NCBI GenBank assembly: GCA_949282255.1
Contig: CASDPA010000005.1
Coordinates: 1-64,000, forward strand
DNA from: an uncultured Spirochaetales bacterium
GTDB lineage: Bacteria > Spirochaetota > Spirochaetia > Sphaerochaetales > Sphaerochaetaceae
Length of the DNA: 64,000 nt
Direction of reading: 5' to 3'
The notes below the pieces were generated by a model that worked only from the letters and a program-made list of their open reading frames with translations, was not told the DNA's origin and searched no databases. Position 1 is the stretch's first letter. Every line of letters begins with the position of its first letter. Positions 16,561 through 25,027 of the stretch are shown here, in pieces. Position numbers and translations under genes: made by a program.

Positions 16561-17454
16561 TTAATCATCGTCCTTGAATCCACCTGTAATTTTCAGGGAA
16601 ATTCCAGAAAGAAGGAAAATAGCAATAAAAAGGACAAAAGCGAGAGCACATGCATATCCCATCTGTCCAAACTGGAAAGACTGTCTGTATATCTGCATCA
16701 CAACAGTGATGGTCGCATCAGCCGGACCTCCTGCCGTCAATTGGAAAATCTGGTCAAAAGCCTGCAAAGAGAAAATTGTCGTCATCACGAAAATATATGT
16801 GGTCGTAGGTACCAGCAGTTTCCATGTAATGTTTTTAAATTGTTGGAAACTGTTGGCTCCATCAATCTCTGCAGCCTCATATAACGAGGGTTGTATACCC
16901 TGCAATGCAGCAAGATAGATCACGACATCGTATCCTACATTTCTCCATACCGCAATCATTATTATCGTTGGCATGGCCATCGATGGAGAACTCAGCCACG
17001 GGGCTTTTCCAATGTTGAACAGGCTCAAAATATAATTCACAAGTCCATAAGGCGGATTCAATAAATAGGTCCAAATCATGGATAAAGCTATCCATGATGC
17101 AATTTGAGGAGCATAAAACACAGCCCGGAAAAAGCCAACGCCCCTGATTTTCTTATTCAACAGGATTGCAAGCATCATTGCAATTGCCGCGCTTATGAAA
17201 ACATTGAAAACGGTGTAAACCAATGTATTCTTCATTGCCACAAAGAATTCATGATCGGAAAACATCTTCAAATAGTTTCCGGTTCCTACAAACACAGGTG
17301 CTTTTACCATGTTAAATTGTGTAAAACTTAAGAAAAATGCATAAATGGTCGGAACAAGCCTGATGAAAATAAATAACAGCACAGCAGGAGCAACAAGAAC
17401 TATTCCTGCCTGAGCTTCCCTTTTTGTCAACCCATATCCTTTTGTCTTTTTCAT
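16561..17454 (-). CDS. ABC sugar-type permease (MalF-like)
   Basis: A 297-aa partner permease with about six helices and the EAA loop (SLYEAAEIDGANSFQQFKNI). The conserved LTAGGPADATITVV segment that marks CUT1 MalF-like subunits is present. A stem-loop sits in the 66 nt separating it from the binding-protein gene, and only a weak ribosome-binding site is visible. Confidence 0.9.
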   Translation of the reverse strand: MKKTKGYGLTKREAQAGIVLVAPAVLLFIFIRLVPTIYAFFLSFTQFNMVKAPVFVGTGNYLKMFSDHEFFVAMKNTLVYTVFNVFISAAIAMMLAILLNKKIRGVGFFRAVFYAPQIASWIALSMIWTYLLNPPYGLVNYILSLFNIGKAPWLSSPSMAMPTIIMIAVWRNVGYDVVIYLAALQGIQPSLYEAAEIDGANSFQQFKNITWKLLVPTTTYIFVMTTIFSLQAFDQIFQLTAGGPADATITVVMQIYRQSFQFGQMGYACALAFVLFIAIFLLSGISLKITGGFKDDD

Positions 17455-17471
17455 TTGAACACCATAATCCC

Positions 17472-17501
17472 GACAGGGGCAACCGAACAGGCTCCCCCGT
17501 C
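17472..17501 (-). promoter_or_regulatory. Intercistronic stem-loop between binding protein and permeases
   Basis: GAC-GGGG...CCCC-GTC arms with one mismatch and a small upper stem enclose the space between two ABC genes. There is no U-tract. Such hairpins commonly protect the binding-protein mRNA or reduce downstream expression, giving excess receptor over permease. Confidence 0.45.
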
Positions 17502-17520
17502 ATGTAAAAATCCAAGAAAA

Positions 17521-18813
17521 CTACTCGCCCATCGCAGGTCCGGATTCTGTGATTATCTTGTCAACCTGTGTTGTTGCATCATCCAATACTTTCTGTACAT
17601 CCGCGCCTGGTTCCAGATAAATAACATCGAGTGCTTTTGTCATTATTGCTTGTATCTCACCCCATCTGGGATGCAATGGTTGAACCCTGACGTTTCCATT
17701 TGCCAATTCATTCCAAGTTTGCGCATAACCACTTTGTTCCTTAAACAGATCTACGGCAGAAATTAAAGCAGGAGGTCCAAATGATTCCAAACAAGATTGG
17801 GTGACAAGTTCCGGAGTTTCCACTAGAAATTTCAATACCTTTGCAGCCGCATCACGATTTTTGCAGGTTTCAGAGATACCAAGATAATCTCCACCTATTT
17901 CACAATACCCAACATGCTGGTCATCAATAGGTGGTACCGGTATCATTCTTACATATTTAACATCCTCAGGATTTGTCAGTTCCATACCACGTGGTGCATT
18001 ATTACAAACACCACTCACCATCTTTCCCTGAGCGAAATCAGTACTCTCATTTTGTATCGATCCAGCTTCATCAACCTTGTAAACATTCAACAGATCCCTT
18101 ATATAGGTGGCTGTTGTAACAGCCTCAGGAGAATTGAATGTGCACTTCGTACCATCTTCAGAGAACAAACGCCCACCTGCAGACCAAAGAAATGTGACAA
18201 ATTGTCCCAATGTCTTATAAGGATGGCTTGTGACAATCCAAAATCCTGATTGCACCAACTGTCCATTTTCATCCCTTTTTGTAAGTCTTTGAGAATATTC
18301 TATGAGTTCATCCCAATTTTCAGGAGGATCATCGGGATCCAACCCTGCCTCTATATACTTATCAGCTCTGTAATAATAGCCTAAGAGCTTTGATTGCAAA
18401 GGAACTGCATAAAGCTTATCGTTCCATTTCCCCATTTCAAATGGCACCTTCACAAACATATCCGGATCAAAATATTCATCAATCGGACTCAAAGCCCCAT
18501 ATTCTATCCATTGAGGTATATCGGAACCATATACCATAACAATATCCGAGCCAACACCACCGGCAAAAGAGGATAAAATTTTTGTCTTGCCAGTCCCCCA
18601 GTCCAAGACATTATATTGAACATCAATTTCTGGATTTTGCTCTTCAAACACAGGTATCCATTTGTCAAGGAAATCCTGTTGCACCTGATTGCCTAAGAAA
18701 GTAAGAGTCACAACAGTCTTGTCTGATTGGCTTGCACTTTGCCCCTTTCCACAAGAAACCAAAAGTATCAATACCAAAACAAGAAATGCTAATAAAATAA
18801 ACTTCCTTTTCAT
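17521..18813 (-). CDS. Lipoprotein sugar-type solute-binding protein (family 1)
   Basis: A 430-aa extracytoplasmic receptor. The lipoprotein signal ends LILLVSCGKG, a clear lipobox with Cys at about residue 21. The ATG at 18813 has AAAGGAG 7 nt upstream; codons further 5' belong to the promoter. The mature protein has the two-lobe family-1 pattern (VTLTFLGNQV, GSDIVMVYGSDIPQW). First gene of the operon. The ligand is likely a nucleoside-like or glycosylated compound, given the enzymes behind it. Confidence 0.9.
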   Translation of the reverse strand: MKRKFILLAFLVLVLILLVSCGKGQSASQSDKTVVTLTFLGNQVQQDFLDKWIPVFEEQNPEIDVQYNVLDWGTGKTKILSSFAGGVGSDIVMVYGSDIPQWIEYGALSPIDEYFDPDMFVKVPFEMGKWNDKLYAVPLQSKLLGYYYRADKYIEAGLDPDDPPENWDELIEYSQRLTKRDENGQLVQSGFWIVTSHPYKTLGQFVTFLWSAGGRLFSEDGTKCTFNSPEAVTTATYIRDLLNVYKVDEAGSIQNESTDFAQGKMVSGVCNNAPRGMELTNPEDVKYVRMIPVPPIDDQHVGYCEIGGDYLGISETCKNRDAAAKVLKFLVETPELVTQSCLESFGPPALISAVDLFKEQSGYAQTWNELANGNVRVQPLHPRWGEIQAIMTKALDVIYLEPGADVQKVLDDATTQVDKIITESGPAMGE

Positions 18814-18826
18814 TTTTCTGCTCCTT

Positions 18827-18862
18827 TTGTATCCAGTATACAATATAAAATACACAAGTCAA
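18827..18862 (-). promoter_or_regulatory. ABC operon promoter with overlapping dyad
   Basis: TTGACT (18862-18857), 16-nt spacer, TATACT (18840-18835). The dyad TTGTAT-N5-ATACAA (18827-18843) covers the -10 box. A second, tighter palindrome TTGTATACAA lies at 18938-18947, about 76 bp upstream of the -35. Both resemble GntR operators and could serve the regulator at 11.3-11.9 kb. Confidence 0.6.
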
Positions 18863-19374
18863 TAAAAAAAATTACATATTTATTTTTTACAACAAAATAA
18901 ATTATAAAATTAAGTTTTTATAATCATCACTTATTAATTGTATACAAAAGAATAGCATTAACGAAAGTAATGATAGAATATTTAATCCTAATATTCATAT
19001 ATATTATCATATAATATAAAGAATTAAATAAGCAAATCAATTAATTAAATTTTAAATATATAATTTTACAGATTTGGATACAGTATTCTAATAACATTAT
19101 TTTTGAATTTTTCATTAAGAAATGGTAAAGAGAACAAAAAGCATCAAAAAGTCTTTCAAGAAACGAATTGGGGAGAAAAACTTGAGAAATTTGTCGCTCC
19201 TATCACGGAAAATGATTTTGGTGTGATTGCACTCCTGGAAGTCAACCAGATAAACAACGTACCGGCAGCAGATGAATCCAGACTTGTAGGATTCGATTCT
19301 GACGGAAATCAATGAAGATAACGGACCTGTTGTTTCCGATCTTTTCGAAATTGAAGTGGAACTTTGAACAGCAA
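18863..19374. other. AT-rich spacer with no confident gene
   Basis: About 500 bp, extremely AT-rich from 18863 to 19100. It holds the TTGTATACAA dyad at 18938-18947 and one doubtful plus-strand reading frame (19103-19315, listed separately). No RNA gene was recognised. Confidence 0.5.
19103..19315 (+). pseudogene. Possible remnant of a periplasmic-binding-fold protein
   Basis: A 70-codon frame beginning with TTG, without a ribosome-binding site. Its second half reads GVIALLEVNQINNVP and SRLVGFDSDG, which resembles the C-lobe strand-turn (xLVGFD) of LacI-type regulators and sugar-binding proteins. If real it is only a fragment of such a gene. A plus-strand hairpin with a T-run at 19382-19408 would terminate its transcript. 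A chance frame is also possible. Confidence 0.25.
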
Positions 19375-20682
19375 TCAGGGTATGCACGGGGTGCATGCTT
19401 TTTCTTTTATCCGGCAATTGATGGAAAACTCGATGGAAAATATTCCGCATTGGTTCTCATGATGCAAGAACCCGCCCTTTTCCCTCACCACATGTTCCAT
19501 GCTCATATACCCTATCCCATATTCGCTGCAATCACTTTTTTGTGAAATAAGCCTACCTTCCTTATCGTATTTCAATTCCCCTTCAAATCCATTTGCAATC
19601 CTGCAATAAATGCTGCTTCCTCTCAATTTGGCATGCAATCTGACAAAGCGTTTTTTTCCTTGACACCTTGAAGCTGCGTAAACTGCATTATCCAAAGCAT
19701 TTGAAAAAAGGTAGAAAATGCCTAAATCCCATTCTATGATATCACCCGGAATATCGCAGACGGCATCATAGTATATATTCCGGAAATCCGCCTTGCGGGC
19801 AAAATAAGAAAAAAAAGTATTAGCGTCATCGTCTGATGCATATCTTTTCTCCCTAACCTCATAATGTTCCACAGGCATACCGGATGAATATTTTTCAAGT
19901 CCAATCAAAACAGCATCACACTCTGCCAACACCCGGTTGCATTCATTTAATATTGATTGATAAGAGCTTATTCTTTCTTTTGCATCTAGCCTGATCATGA
20001 AGATCGAATCCATATACCGCATCTTTCTTTTTTTTGTACCTTCAAGCACATGCATCTTACATATTGTCAGTATCTGGAGAAGAAATACGGCAAAAAAGAT
20101 TAAATTGAAAAACAGACAAAGCCGCAGAACCGTTCCATCTTCATTTTTTATTGGAAGAATAAGAACAGCAACACTAAGCATTATGGCGGACATCCCCATC
20201 CATGCCCAACTGGGAGATTCTCCAAACACGAGCACAGCCCTGATTCTCTTTGAGAGATTACAGAGAAAGAATATTGTGAAGATGACATTTGAAAATATCA
20301 TCGACACTGTAAAGAATATAAGCATCTCCGAAGCATCTGAAAGCTTCATCACCAAATAACAGAATGAATTGAAACTTTTTATTGAAAAATCCGAAAAAAA
20401 GTAAATAAACACATACCGCCATCCGCCATAAAGCGAAATGCGCAGGCCTAAAAAGAAAAACGGTATGAAGAATATCGCCTCTTGAAGTGATGTCGATGGT
20501 ATTTCCAGACCGGAATAGGACACGGCAAAAGAATACGCTACAAAACAAACTGTAATCATGGCCGCCAGCATGGTCCAGCTCTGACGCAGACTGTATCGGG
20601 AATTGGCTATAGAACAGAAAATAATGACCTGACATACAAAAAGAGCACATCGTTCGAGCATATCAAAAAAGAGGATCATCAT
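19375..20682 (-). CDS. GHKL sensor histidine kinase (AgrC-like)
   Basis: A 435-aa membrane kinase: about six N-terminal helices (residues 1-200), then a cytoplasmic GHKL ATPase. The N-box is LGIFYLFSNALDNAVYAA and the G-box YGIGYMSMEHVV, both intact. The phospho-acceptor region around residues 255-285 lacks an obvious canonical H-box. The start overlaps the stop of the companion sensor (ATGA, 20679-20682). It should pass phosphate to the LytTR regulator at the head of the operon. Confidence 0.8.
   Translation of the reverse strand: MMILFFDMLERCALFVCQVIIFCSIANSRYSLRQSWTMLAAMITVCFVAYSFAVSYSGLEIPSTSLQEAIFFIPFFFLGLRISLYGGWRYVFIYFFSDFSIKSFNSFCYLVMKLSDASEMLIFFTVSMIFSNVIFTIFFLCNLSKRIRAVLVFGESPSWAWMGMSAIMLSVAVLILPIKNEDGTVLRLCLFFNLIFFAVFLLQILTICKMHVLEGTKKRKMRYMDSIFMIRLDAKERISSYQSILNECNRVLAECDAVLIGLEKYSSGMPVEHYEVREKRYASDDDANTFFSYFARKADFRNIYYDAVCDIPGDIIEWDLGIFYLFSNALDNAVYAASRCQGKKRFVRLHAKLRGSSIYCRIANGFEGELKYDKEGRLISQKSDCSEYGIGYMSMEHVVREKGGFLHHENQCGIFSIEFSINCRIKEKACTPCIP
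19382..19408 (+). terminator. Plus-strand hairpin with T-run inside the kinase 3' end
   Basis: ATGCAC-GGG-GTGCAT (19382-19396) followed by GCTTTTTCTTTT on the plus strand. It lies in the last codons of the minus-strand kinase gene and has no T-run on that strand. It may be a leftover terminator of the adjacent plus-strand remnant. Confidence 0.35.
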
Positions 20683-21932
20683 AACATTTCCTCCATTATG
20701 GACATCTCATAGACGGCCATATCCTTATCCCGTGCGCAATTAATGATCCCGCCATTTTCTTCTACCAGGCCCTTCATCTCAGCCAAACTCACAGAATCAG
20801 AGAAGCTGCTTGCAAAAGAAAGACGCAACACGACAACGCCCCTCTGGCTGATGATGCTCAAAGAAACTGATTTCCTATCCTTTTTATAGCATATGTTGTT
20901 TATGACCATCATGCATACTGAAGAGAGGATCATCGCCAACTTGCATGAATGGACACAGATGTTTTTTGAAACATACAAAGAAGGTTCAAAGCCGCTTGCT
21001 TCAAGATATTGAACAAAGCTATCAAGTATTTCGGAAATATCGGAATAAGATGAGAATATATCACCTCTCAAAGTGCAGATACGCTTTTCAATCTGTTTTT
21101 TATATCCAGGCTCTTGATTCACATTCACAGAAGCAAAGTCCAAATAATGACCAAATCCACTCTTCAGCTGTCTTATTTCATGCTCCGAACGTCTTATGGC
21201 TTCAAATACCTTCTTAAAATTCCCAATCCTGATGATAGCCGCCTCGACATCTTTCTCCTGGCTGACACTTTTGTTGGAAGTTTCAGAATCATCAATAAAG
21301 CTTCGGACAGCATAAAGAAAAAAAAGAAATAAAAACAGCAAGAAAGAAGAGATCAGGGCAAAGGAATATGCGTTTTCAGGCTTGGATTCAAACATTTTTC
21401 TGTTTATGGCTACATGGATCAGATAAAAATAGATCGCGATCATAACTAAAATCAGTGAAGAAATGAAATACCAGGAATACTCTTTGACCCCTGCAACCCT
21501 TTTGATACATTTTGCAAAACATATTCTGCAGAGAAACACAAAAAACATATTCGCAATAAACATGAAAACCAAGCACGACAGCTTATCTTCAAGATTTCCA
21601 AACGACATATAAAAGGAAAATATCGCAACATCCAGTGTCGAGAGGAAAAAATATGGAACTCCAAAAAGAAAGACTTTTTCATACACTCCCCTCCTATCAC
21701 TTTTCAAAAAGAATATGAACTGAGGAATTGTGATTACAAAAAAATCCAAATTTGTTGCAAACAAAGCAGAAACATGGAACAAAACAAAGCAATAAACAGA
21801 AAAACAAAAGGATGCAAGGAGCCAATAAAACAAAAGATTTTTCCTGTCTTTGAAACCGAATACATCATTTAACACGATTGAAAAAGGGATCATATAGATG
21901 AGTTTTCCAATCACGTTAAGATAATTTTGCAT
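20679..21932 (-). CDS. AgrC-like sensor with degenerate ATPase domain
   Basis: A 417-aa protein with the same plan as the next kinase: six or seven membrane segments, then a coiled dimerisation region with an H-box-like SEHEIRQLKSGFGHYL. The ATPase half retains only a weak N-box (LSSVCMMVINNICYKK) and no glycine-rich G-box, so ATP binding is unlikely. It could be a receptor or modulator paired with the intact kinase. Its start overlaps the regulator stop by one base (TGATG). Confidence 0.7.
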   Translation of the reverse strand: MQNYLNVIGKLIYMIPFSIVLNDVFGFKDRKNLLFYWLLASFCFSVYCFVLFHVSALFATNLDFFVITIPQFIFFLKSDRRGVYEKVFLFGVPYFFLSTLDVAIFSFYMSFGNLEDKLSCLVFMFIANMFFVFLCRICFAKCIKRVAGVKEYSWYFISSLILVMIAIYFYLIHVAINRKMFESKPENAYSFALISSFLLFLFLFFLYAVRSFIDDSETSNKSVSQEKDVEAAIIRIGNFKKVFEAIRRSEHEIRQLKSGFGHYLDFASVNVNQEPGYKKQIEKRICTLRGDIFSSYSDISEILDSFVQYLEASGFEPSLYVSKNICVHSCKLAMILSSVCMMVINNICYKKDRKSVSLSIISQRGVVVLRLSFASSFSDSVSLAEMKGLVEENGGIINCARDKDMAVYEMSIMEEML

Positions 21933-22663
21933 CAGAGCATACCTTTCAGCGTCTTATCCAAAACAAACCTTTCATATAATCTGACGATATACCCTGCATC
22001 CCTCTGGCGAATCGAAACACGTACACCGTTAGAGAGAAAAAAACATCCATTCCCTATTTTATTTATATACCCCATGTTCACAAGATAGCTTTTGTGGCAA
22101 CGAAGAAAATTTTGATTGGACATGCGCTTTTCCATATCATCAAGCTTTTCATTGGTTTTATAAAGCTCACCATCGCAGCAATGGATCAAAAGTGTTCTTC
22201 CCATACTCTCGATGAACATTATCTTCTCCATATCAAGCTCAACTATCTGACGTTTGCAGGAAAAACGGATTGCGCCTTCCTTGACAGCAGATGAAAAGAT
22301 ACGATCCAGCATCAAGAAAAGCTTTTCCCTGTCAATCGGCTTCATAAGATATCCGGAAGCCTCAACCTCATAACCCTCCAAAGCATAATCATCGGAATTG
22401 GTTATAAAAACAATCGGGACCAACCTGTTTTCCTTTCTTATACAGCGCGCCACATCCATACCGTTCATAAAATCCATATAGATATCCAAAACAATAAGAT
22501 CGTATTTAAAGCCCTCTGAATCAGCTAGAAAATCCTCCCCGTTTGAAAAACAATAATACATTACCGATCCCTGCCCCATGAGCCTTGAGGAAAAGTATAT
22601 CTCCAATTCTTGCCGCAGCACCAACAGATCGGCTTCATTATCTTCACAAACGGCTATCTTCAT
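21932..22663 (-). CDS. LytTR-family response regulator
   Basis: A 243-aa regulator starting MKIAVCEDNEADLL. The receiver has acidic EDN, the phosphorylatable Asp in YDLIVLDIYM, conserved Thr/Ser in FITNSD and Lys in LMKPID. The C-terminal LytTR DNA-binding domain carries IMFIESMGR, FLRCHKSYLVNMGYI and VSIRQRDA. GGAG lies 5 nt before the ATG at 22663; the longer frame upstream would run through the promoter. It leads a three-gene, translationally coupled operon with the two sensors, similar to AgrA/AgrC, but no peptide pheromone or AgrB gene was found. Confidence 0.87.
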   Translation of the reverse strand: MKIAVCEDNEADLLVLRQELEIYFSSRLMGQGSVMYYCFSNGEDFLADSEGFKYDLIVLDIYMDFMNGMDVARCIRKENRLVPIVFITNSDDYALEGYEVEASGYLMKPIDREKLFLMLDRIFSSAVKEGAIRFSCKRQIVELDMEKIMFIESMGRTLLIHCCDGELYKTNEKLDDMEKRMSNQNFLRCHKSYLVNMGYINKIGNGCFFLSNGVRVSIRQRDAGYIVRLYERFVLDKTLKGML

Positions 22664-22768
22664 ATGCTCTCCAATCTCTGATTCAATGATATATGTAAAA
22701 AGAAACAGAAACAAATGCTTTATATCCAAAAGCAAATAAAATGTAATAAACAACCATAAAAATGTAAA

Positions 22769-22801
22769 AACAGGCCATTGCTCTTTACACATCGGCCTGT
22801 T
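22769..22801 (-). terminator. Terminator of the surface-protein operon
   Basis: An 8-bp perfect stem AACAGGCC/GGCCTGTT with a 17-nt loop, followed on the minus strand by TTTTTACATTTTT. It separates the lipoprotein gene from the LytTR operon. Confidence 0.65.
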
Positions 22802-22853
22802 AAAAGAATTTTTGCTATTTGCTCAAAGCTTACCTTTTTCATACTCCTGAGCA

Positions 22854-23981
22854 TCAGCGTTCGATTCTGAACGTGGACATATATGATCCCCAACAATCCG
22901 ATGAGTACTCAGGAGGTGAAATGAACAACGGCTTTATAAAAACTATTTCGACATCGTATGTATAATCAAATGCATAGCGGTCAATAGAGCTTATCTGAGA
23001 GCCTTCCAAGAAAACTATTTGAGAAACCGAGGAAGGGCCGATGATGCTTCGTCCGATGCTTTCAACAGAAGAAGGGATTTCCAGCACATCCAGAGGATAG
23101 CCTGTGAAGGCATTCGGTCCTATGGTTTTCAAGCCAGGATCATCCTCCCAAATTATCCTCTTAAGATTGGAGACCATGCTGAAAGCCGAATTCTTGATCT
23201 CCACCAAGGAAGAAGGCATCTCAAAATACTCCAAAGATGAGAAATAGAAGACAAACTCTCCTATTGAGCTCAATGTCGAACCGTTCTCAAAAGCCATGGC
23301 CTTGACTGTTCCATTCTTATAAAAGAGGTTGTCACCAAAAGCGGTTATGGAAGCTGGAATACCATAGAATTCATAATATGGCTCAAGCAGTTTCACCGCA
23401 GCCCCCGATTCATCCAGTTCAAACACCTGTGAAACAGGCTTGAACACAGGGGTAATCACCATCGTTTCTTCATAACTTTCATTGAGAAGCGGAAATTCAA
23501 GCACTTCATCACTTCCAGCCTCAGCCCACCCGACAAAAACCTTATCTTCATTATCAGGTCCAAAAACTTCTGGTATGAAGAAATCATTATCGATACCTCG
23601 CGGGCCGATTGAGACGGTATAGGATGAATAGTCGATGCTCAGACTTTCGGTAAATTCCTGATAACTGATTGTTACGGTATTTTCTCCGACATTGTCAAAC
23701 GGAAGCCCCGAGTAGGATACTTTTGTGCTCACATTCTCCGTCGATCCGTCATCGTAAACAAGCAATGCCTCTATTCCCGATAGGGTATATCCATCATTAA
23801 GATTGTATGACATCGACACCGGAGCTGTAGTTGAAACCGATAATCCAACAGCTTTCTTTTCCGTATCCGTATTCTTTTTCACAAACTCATCGAGAATTGT
23901 TCCTTCGGTATAATGCATATCGCAGGACGGGAAAAGGAAAAAGAAAGGAATAAGAAGCAACAATATAGAATACTTTTTCAT
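22854..23981 (-). CDS. Surface lipoprotein with Ig-like region and BspA-type leucine-rich repeats
   Basis: A 375-aa lipoprotein: signal LLIPFFFLFPSCDMH with the lipobox Cys near residue 20. Residues about 40-130 look like bacterial Ig-type folds (LVYDDGSTENVST, YSGLPFDNVGENTVTISY). The C-terminal half holds five or six BspA-like LRR_5 units with LSSIGEFVFY, LVEIKNSAF, LKTIGPNAF and VESIGRSI. Such proteins sit on the cell surface and may bind host or partner cells. The second of two adjacent ATGs (23981) is best spaced from AGGAG. Confidence 0.75.
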   Translation of the reverse strand: MKKYSILLLLIPFFFLFPSCDMHYTEGTILDEFVKKNTDTEKKAVGLSVSTTAPVSMSYNLNDGYTLSGIEALLVYDDGSTENVSTKVSYSGLPFDNVGENTVTISYQEFTESLSIDYSSYTVSIGPRGIDNDFFIPEVFGPDNEDKVFVGWAEAGSDEVLEFPLLNESYEETMVITPVFKPVSQVFELDESGAAVKLLEPYYEFYGIPASITAFGDNLFYKNGTVKAMAFENGSTLSSIGEFVFYFSSLEYFEMPSSLVEIKNSAFSMVSNLKRIIWEDDPGLKTIGPNAFTGYPLDVLEIPSSVESIGRSIIGPSSVSQIVFLEGSQISSIDRYAFDYTYDVEIVFIKPLFISPPEYSSDCWGSYMSTFRIER

Positions 23982-23989
23982 CATAACTC

Positions 23990-24562
23990 CTAGAAATAGC
24001 TTCTCATTCCAACAGAAAACGGAATCAAATATGTCTGGTAGGAAACCCGATCATCATTTGTGAACTGGATCATGGTATGCAACTGGGTACCACCGTATAC
24101 AGCGAAATGACTGTTTACATCCATAACAATTCCCAAAGAGGCACCGAAAGCTGGTCCTCCCTTGAACTCATGTCCCAACATCTGCATATGTCCGCCACCC
24201 ATGAGTGTTATCGGGAATGATACCGGACCTGAATACGGGGAAAATCTTAAAGCCGCCATAGCGGGCGACGAAAGGAGATATTTCGTCCCTCCATCCTCCA
24301 CCTTGATTATATCAGTGACCGTAACAAGGCCGACCGAAAACCATCTGGCAGGGCTATAGAAGAATCCCGAGGTAGTAGCAACTCCCCCATCCATATAATC
24401 ATGAAGATTTACATCTTCTATCGAACCATCACCAGCTATGACCGATGATAGAGGATACACAGGACCTATGCCCGTCTCCAATTGAATCTTGCCTTCGGAA
24501 GCATAAAGCCCACCGAAAATCATACTTATTAATAACACAAGAGTTATAGCTTTCTTTTTCAT
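23990..24562 (-). CDS. Predicted outer-membrane beta-barrel protein
   Basis: A 190-aa exported protein: signal peptide MKKKAITLVLLISMIFGGLYA, then alternating hydrophobic strands rich in Gly and aromatics, ending in the terminal Phe (VGMRSYF) expected of barrel proteins. AGGAGG lies 9 nt before the ATG at 24562; an ATG two codons earlier is also possible. It precedes the lipoprotein gene by 8 nt and probably shares its transcript. Specific function is not recognisable. Confidence 0.6.
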   Translation of the reverse strand: MKKKAITLVLLISMIFGGLYASEGKIQLETGIGPVYPLSSVIAGDGSIEDVNLHDYMDGGVATTSGFFYSPARWFSVGLVTVTDIIKVEDGGTKYLLSSPAMAALRFSPYSGPVSFPITLMGGGHMQMLGHEFKGGPAFGASLGIVMDVNSHFAVYGGTQLHTMIQFTNDDRVSYQTYLIPFSVGMRSYF

Positions 24563-24701
24563 TGCCATGCCCCTCCTACACCACAAATATAAGCAGGCAA
24601 CATGGTTGTGCAGTGGCTCAGATATTGAAATACATGCACATTACATCCTGGGTCAAAACGATACTATATTTCATCCGGCCTTCACACCAAACATATAATT
24701 C

Positions 24702-24929
24702 TCATTCATCCGTATTCCTTTCATATTTTTCAAACAATATGGAAACCAGGAAAAAAAGAATTCCTATCAATATCAGGATGAAAATAATTACAATAGCGAA
24801 TATCCTCATCACAAGAGTAAGATTGAACGCCAGGTCGAACACTCCGATGCTTGGAAGAAGCACAAAAGCGGCTATACCGCCTATAAAAGATAATGAAGCA
24901 AGGATTATCCCGAACCATTTCAAGAACAT
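24702..24929 (-). CDS. Small two- to three-helix membrane protein
   Basis: A 75-aa, strongly hydrophobic protein ending in a charged tail (FEKYERNTDE). No family is recognised. No Shine-Dalgarno sequence is seen, but TAAAAT (24941-24936) stands exactly 6 nt before the ATG, the spacing expected of a leaderless mRNA. That raises confidence in both gene and start. Confidence 0.5.
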   Translation of the reverse strand: MFLKWFGIILASLSFIGGIAAFVLLPSIGVFDLAFNLTLVMRIFAIVIIFILILIGILFFLVSILFEKYERNTDE

Positions 24930-25027
24930 ACATCCATTTTAACATGATAGCTGGAAGGAATAAACACAGCTTGAACCTTTCTGACTTTTATCCTACACTC
25001 AACTCAGCATAAAAAAAGAAGGCTGAA

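Noticed and set aside
19115-19450. Minus-strand 111-codon frame across the kinase 3' end
   Set aside because: It is out of frame with the true kinase gene, has no start signals and looks like translated antisense of the relic.
22664-22792. Longer start for the LytTR regulator with a hydrophobic N-terminal extension
   Set aside because: The extension is translated AT-rich promoter sequence; the receiver domain begins at the ATG with a proper ribosome-binding site at 22663.
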